Origin: Neocallimastix lanati (nom. inval.)
Lineage: Eukaryota; Neocallimastigomycota; Neocallimastigomycetes; Neocallimastigales; Neocallimastigaceae
Assembly: GCA_016946835.1 (NCBI GenBank)
Contig: JACVTC010000198.1
Coordinates: 122,501 to 172,500, forward strand
Reading direction: 5' to 3'
DNA: 50,000 nucleotides
The notes below the pieces were generated by a model. The model did not search any database. It was not told the DNA's origin and was given only the letters and a program-made list of their open reading frames with translations. Numbering within the stretch: position 1 is the stretch's first letter; every line of letters starts with the position of its first letter. Shown here in pieces: positions 45,965 to 50,000 of this stretch. The position numbers and the translations under genes were made by a program.

Positions 45965-46795
45965 ATTTATATATTAAGAGTCAGGAAAATAGGGTTTATA
46001 ATTATGTTAACTTTATTAATATATTTTAAGATAAACTAGCACTTGCAATGTGGCTTGTATATATAATTATATTACAATATGTTTCAATACATTTGAAGTA
46101 TAATTTTCATGGATTTCATATTCCAGATACTCTATAATGAATAAATTGGTTTACTGGTGATTATGTGTATATAAAATTATCCTATTATATAATATTAACT
46201 TGATATTATTAAACTATTAGTTATTTTTATTTTGAATTAATCTTTTACATGAATAAAATAATTTTATATTATATTATTTCTTTAATTCAATTTAAATGAT
46301 GCTAAAATAATTTCTTTAATATATTTGTAGTCTAATTATTCCCCACTAAAACTAAATATTTAATATTATTACGCAATTAATATTGGATGTATCTAAGGCA
46401 TCTCTTATAATATATGAATTTATATATATGATGAAAACCTTTCTCTTGAAAAGTGATATTATACCATCTCAATTTGTGTGAATATATCTTATATATTAGG
46501 TTTAACTGATGTATTAGGATTAACAAAAATCATTGTTTAACGATTTTTTGAGTTTTATTTTACTTGTGGTAATTCTCTTTTATTAAATATTTTATATTTT
46601 TGCAAGTTTCTTCAATCTTACAATCTTGATTATTTCAATTATTAAATCAGTTTTATTAGTCTTCCTTTAATTGACATAATGAGAATCTTTTATCATAATT
46701 TAAAATTTCAATTTTTTTTTTCTTTGACATAATATTATATTTAGCAAATGATTAATGATTCTGTTGCTAAGCATCTTTTTAAGAATCAGGAATTT
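45965..46795 (-). repeat. Dispersed repeat, copy 2 (inverted relative to 2290-4500)
   Basis: The reverse complement of this stretch matches 2290-2480 and then 3880-4500 in the same order, joined with about 0.1 kb between blocks instead of 1.4 kb. Landmarks: ATTATGTCAAAGAAAAAAA near 46735-46720 (minus), AGATGCCTTAGATACATCC near 46405-46385 (minus), and the exact CACCAGTAAACCAATTTATT at 46159-46140 (minus). Overall similarity looks around 80% by eye. An apparent plus-strand frame at 46748-46966 lies in it and is probably not a gene. Confidence 0.75.
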
Positions 46796-48516
46796 AAGGT
46801 TAATAGTTATATAAATTTTTTATTAATATATTACATAATAAAGAGTTACAACTACTTAATTATTCCAAATGTTTTAATCCTATTATTTTGTGGCTTGAAC
46901 ATTAAATATATTACAATTTTTTCAGTACATTTGAAGCTTAATTTTCATTTATTTTACATATTCTAATAATATATATATATATTAAAATAATAAATTTAAA
47001 AATTAAAACAAATAATTATAATTTTTAATAAAATTGTATTTTATATTTATTAAGCTTTATGATAAAAGTAAAATTATTTTATCATTGATTCATGTATCCG
47101 CAATTTTGTGTAAAATTATTATAGCATTAAAAGATAATTTGTATTACAATTTATAATATATTAATATAATAATATATAATAATATAAATATATAATATAT
47201 TGTATTGTAAATATATTATATTGATAAATTTTAAGTAATAAATATTTCTATATAATATTATTTCCAATCAATTTTGAATATCAATAAATAATTATAATAT
47301 ATATAACGAAGTATTTATATTTTACTATAAATTTTCATATATGATATAGAAAAAATAATTATAAAGACTTTATTAAATACTATTAATATATGAAAAAGAT
47401 AATATTAAGACTTTAATAAATATTATTAATATAATTAATAAAAATTTCCATTTTTTTAATTTCACAATTAATATATGATATATTGAACATTACCAGTCTT
47501 TATTAAATATTTTTGATTTAATATAGTAATATAATTAATAAATATATTTAATTTTATATAACTTCACAATGAAATTTACATATATGATATAGGAAAAAAT
47601 AATATACTATGTCAAATAATATAATTTAATAACAAATTTACTTTAATGAGAGATTAGGGTAACATCAAAACTATTTAGATATTATTAATAAAATTATTAA
47701 ATATATCCAATTTTATAACTTCATAAATGATTTTAGATATATGATAAAAGAGAAAAATAATCATAGAATATTAACAAGACTGTTTTAGATATTTTACAAT
47801 TATTAATAAATATCACCAATTTAGAATTTTATAACGAATATATGTATATAATGTAAGAAAAAAAAATATAGAATATTATCAAGATATTATTATATATTAT
47901 TATTATAATATAATAATGAATATAAACATTTATAAAACTTCACAGCAATTTTACGTTTGTGATATTGGAAAAAATTAATTGTAGAATTTATGATAAAGAC
48001 TTTAATAAAGTCCTGATAATATATTCTATAATTAATTTTTTAGACATTTTTCTATGATTAATGAATATCTCCAATTTAAAATTTAAAAACAAATATACAC
48101 AAAAAAAAAAAAACTATAGAATATTATCAAAATTTTATTAAGATTGTTCTTTTAAAATAATTAATAAATATATCCATTTTATTCCTTTTTTTTTTTTTTT
48201 TTAATTGTTATTTCATTTTATTTCACTCTTTTTTTTTTTAAATTATATCTAATAATAAGTAATAAAATATTTTGTCTAATTTTATATATTTATTATTAAA
48301 ATTTTGCTATTTTATATATATATATATATATATATTTTATTTTAAATTTATATATACTATAAAGCGAATATATTTTTATTACTTTATTAATTTTTTTATT
48401 AAATGTAAATATATATTGATTTCATTTCAAATGAAAAATTCTATGAATATATAATTGAACTAGTAAAATAATTTCGTCTGTATTGTATTTGACATTTGAT
48501 TCTCCCTTAAATGTGG
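46796..48516. other. AT-rich desert with diverged local repeats
   Basis: No gene seen. From about 47330 to 48190 a motif of the type TATATGATATAGAAAAAATAAT, followed by TATTAAGACTTTAATAAATATT and ATTAATAAATAT, recurs loosely about every 120-200 bases, suggesting a badly diverged tandem array. Confidence 0.45.
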
Positions 48517-48613
48517 ATGGCTTAAGATGACTTCTTATTAGATCATTCAAAATATAATCCAAAAGAATATACTAATGAGTGGTTGAATACTGATTTGATA
48601 ACACAAAAAATAT
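48517..48613 (+). other. Short coding-like fragment, unidentified
   Basis: One plus-strand frame gives DDFLLDHSKYNPKEYTNEW and continues LNTDLITQKI to a TAA, unusually protein-like for this AT-rich DNA. It has no start codon in frame and no recognisable family. Could be a pseudogene shard or chance. Confidence 0.2.
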
Positions 48614-48660
48614 AACTATATACATACACTAAATATTAGGCTCAAAATTCTTTAAGTAAA

Positions 48661-48756
48661 GTTCATTTTTAAAATATCTTTATTCCGCAATATTGAAGTG
48701 AAATTTAAGTTCACTTCTAAAATATCATTGTTCAACAATATTGAAGTAAAATTTTA
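48661..48756. repeat. 48-bp direct repeat, two copies
   Basis: Copies at 48661-48708 and 48709-48756 share TAAAATATC, CAATATTGAAGT and AAATTT landmarks with about eight differences; a third partial start follows at 48757. Confidence 0.8.
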
Positions 48757-48879
48757 GTTCATCTAAAGCAACAGTTCTACTAAAAAGGACTATATAAATA
48801 AATTCATAAATTTATATTTCACAATCTAAAGATTGATGAAATAAAAATAAAAATAAAAAAAAAAAGCAAAAAACCCCTC

Positions 48880-49665
48880 CCAACCAAGAAAGTCAACTTT
48901 GAATCGATATGGCAAATAACCTATTATTACTATTCCTCCGAGTACATCTTACACGTTTCACTTTCTAGGGTTAAGGTTCCTTACGAACTGATCCACTTTT
49001 GAAGACATTATCTAGTGGGGAGTTTGGTTTGGGCAGCACATCTATTAAAAAAAAATAACGCTGGAGTTCTAAGAGGAATTCATGAAGAACATAAATCTCC
49101 AATAGAACAAAAGGGGGTAAAAATGAACTTGATTTTTTGATTTTCAATGTGAATACAAACCATGAAAATGTGGTCTATCGATCCTTTAGAACACCTCTAC
49201 CATATCATGGACTACATTTTGGACAAATTTTCTGTAATTTTATCACTTCTGAAAGCAATGGTAGTATTATGCTTATATTCACATCTTAAACATAATATCC
49301 AATTAAATTCTAAACTAAACTTAGTGTATCTACATCTAAGATTGAATATAGTTATAGTTCATGTGTGAATAAATTTTGATTTATCATAGTTAGTTCCTTA
49401 AATACCTTGTTTTGTATCAATATCAGACCAATATACTTCAATAGCGTCACTAAACTTTTTTGATATTTTTTATTAGGATTTTTCTACATAGAGTAAGCGA
49501 TTCTCTTGCCCAAAAATATTTATGAACAGTAGGAATATTTTTTATAAGATCTTTAAATGAAGTAATACTCAACTCTTCCTTAGATTTGATAATAAAAGAA
49601 GGAGCAGAGGAATATGAAGGTTTAGCCAGTTTCTTAAGGCTACACCAACCATATTAATAATTTAT
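48880..49665 (-). pseudogene. LINE relic H, internally deleted, minus strand
   Basis: On the minus strand from 49660: CSLKKLAKPSYSS and IIKSK match the family B connector (CLKKMAKPSYSS, CIKSK). The sequence then jumps to the post-RT region: FKDLIKNIPTVHKYFWARES against family B IKDLIKSIPKMPYYSWTKES, then VYWSDID against RYWKSVS. Near 49310-49190 CEYKHNTTIAFRSDKITEN aligns with CGYKYNTTIAIRMGRVSED, followed by a broken knuckle (IDHIFMVC against FEHWIFKC). The remainder to about 48880 is weakly LINE-like. It lacks endonuclease and RT core. Confidence 0.75.
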
Positions 49666-49820
49666 AGAGACAAAGTAGAAAAAATAACGAATGGAACAAA
49701 GAAAATAATTACAACATATAGACATATATATATATTTAAAAATTTAATTTGTTTTTTATTTTATTTTATAAAATAGTCAATTTTATTACTAATAAAATAA
49801 AGTATTTATAAACCTCATAA

Positions 49821-49875
<55 letters not shown>

Positions 49876-50000
49876 AGAGAGAACAAATTAAAAATAATAT
49901 AAATAATAAAAGATAACAAAAAAAGATTTAGAAAAAAAAATAAAAAATAAAAGTAAATATATATATATATATGAAGAAAGGAAAATAAAATATACTTATA
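49666..50000. other. AT-rich right edge with 49-bp poly-A
   Basis: Poly-A at about 49823-49872 followed by a short GA run (GAGAGAGAG); no gene visible to the window end. Confidence 0.65.

Noticed and set aside
46748-46966. 72-codon plus-strand frame near 46.8 kb
   Set aside because: Part lies in the dispersed repeat, whose other copy does not keep this frame; the rest is AT-rich hydrophobic noise.
49162-49368. Plus-strand 68-codon frame, and a neighbouring plus-strand frame that looked protein-like (about 49110-49289)
   Set aside because: The minus strand aligns residue by residue with the LINE post-RT and knuckle region, so the plus frames are its antisense.

Overview
This is a eukaryotic window from an extremely AT-rich genome. 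Non-coding DNA is nearly all A/T, with long poly-A/poly-T runs, kilobase AAT-type microsatellites, poly-Ser and Asn-rich protein tracts, and no operons. The base composition, ankyrin remnants of the GNEAIVKYLVEHG type, secreted Thr/Pro/Lys-repeat proteins and many LINE relics suggest an anaerobic gut fungus (Neocallimastigomycota). That is inference; another AT-rich protist or fungus is possible. I see no rRNA, tRNA, CRISPR or bacterial feature.

Layout. 1-251: end of an Asn-rich partial ORF. 252-13121: gene desert holding a degenerate candidate DNA transposon (1119-4733), a MITE-like element (5245-5679) and several large microsatellites. 13122-15845 (+): a secreted protein with a six-cysteine module at each end and about 72 decamer repeats between them. 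16384-38045: a nest of LINE retrotransposons. It contains one full-length, apparently intact LINE (family A, 16625-22029) flanked by a 188-bp target duplication, a near-complete but broken LINE (family B, 23341-27997), and at least six further relics on both strands. An ankyrin-repeat pseudogene sits among them. 39403-41892 (-): a paralogue of the first secreted gene, with an 11-residue repeat and the same two cysteine modules. 41893-48880: AT-rich desert with tandem repeats, palindromes and a second, inverted copy of the dispersed repeat found at 2290-4500. 48880-49665 (-): another LINE relic.

How it fits together. The two secreted genes face each other across the LINE nest. Each has a copy of the same dispersed repeat upstream, in the same orientation relative to the gene, so the window may be an old inverted segmental duplication whose spacer filled with LINEs. 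The two secreted proteins are the only convincing cellular genes. The most interesting signals are: (1) the conserved C-x6-C-x7-C-x6-C-x12-C-x6-C module capping both ends of a repetitive stalk; (2) a pseudoknot-compatible fold with HDV-ribozyme-like helix order at the exact 5' end of LINE A; (3) the very long LINE A target-site duplication. All pairings and homologies were read by eye; no search or folding software was run.
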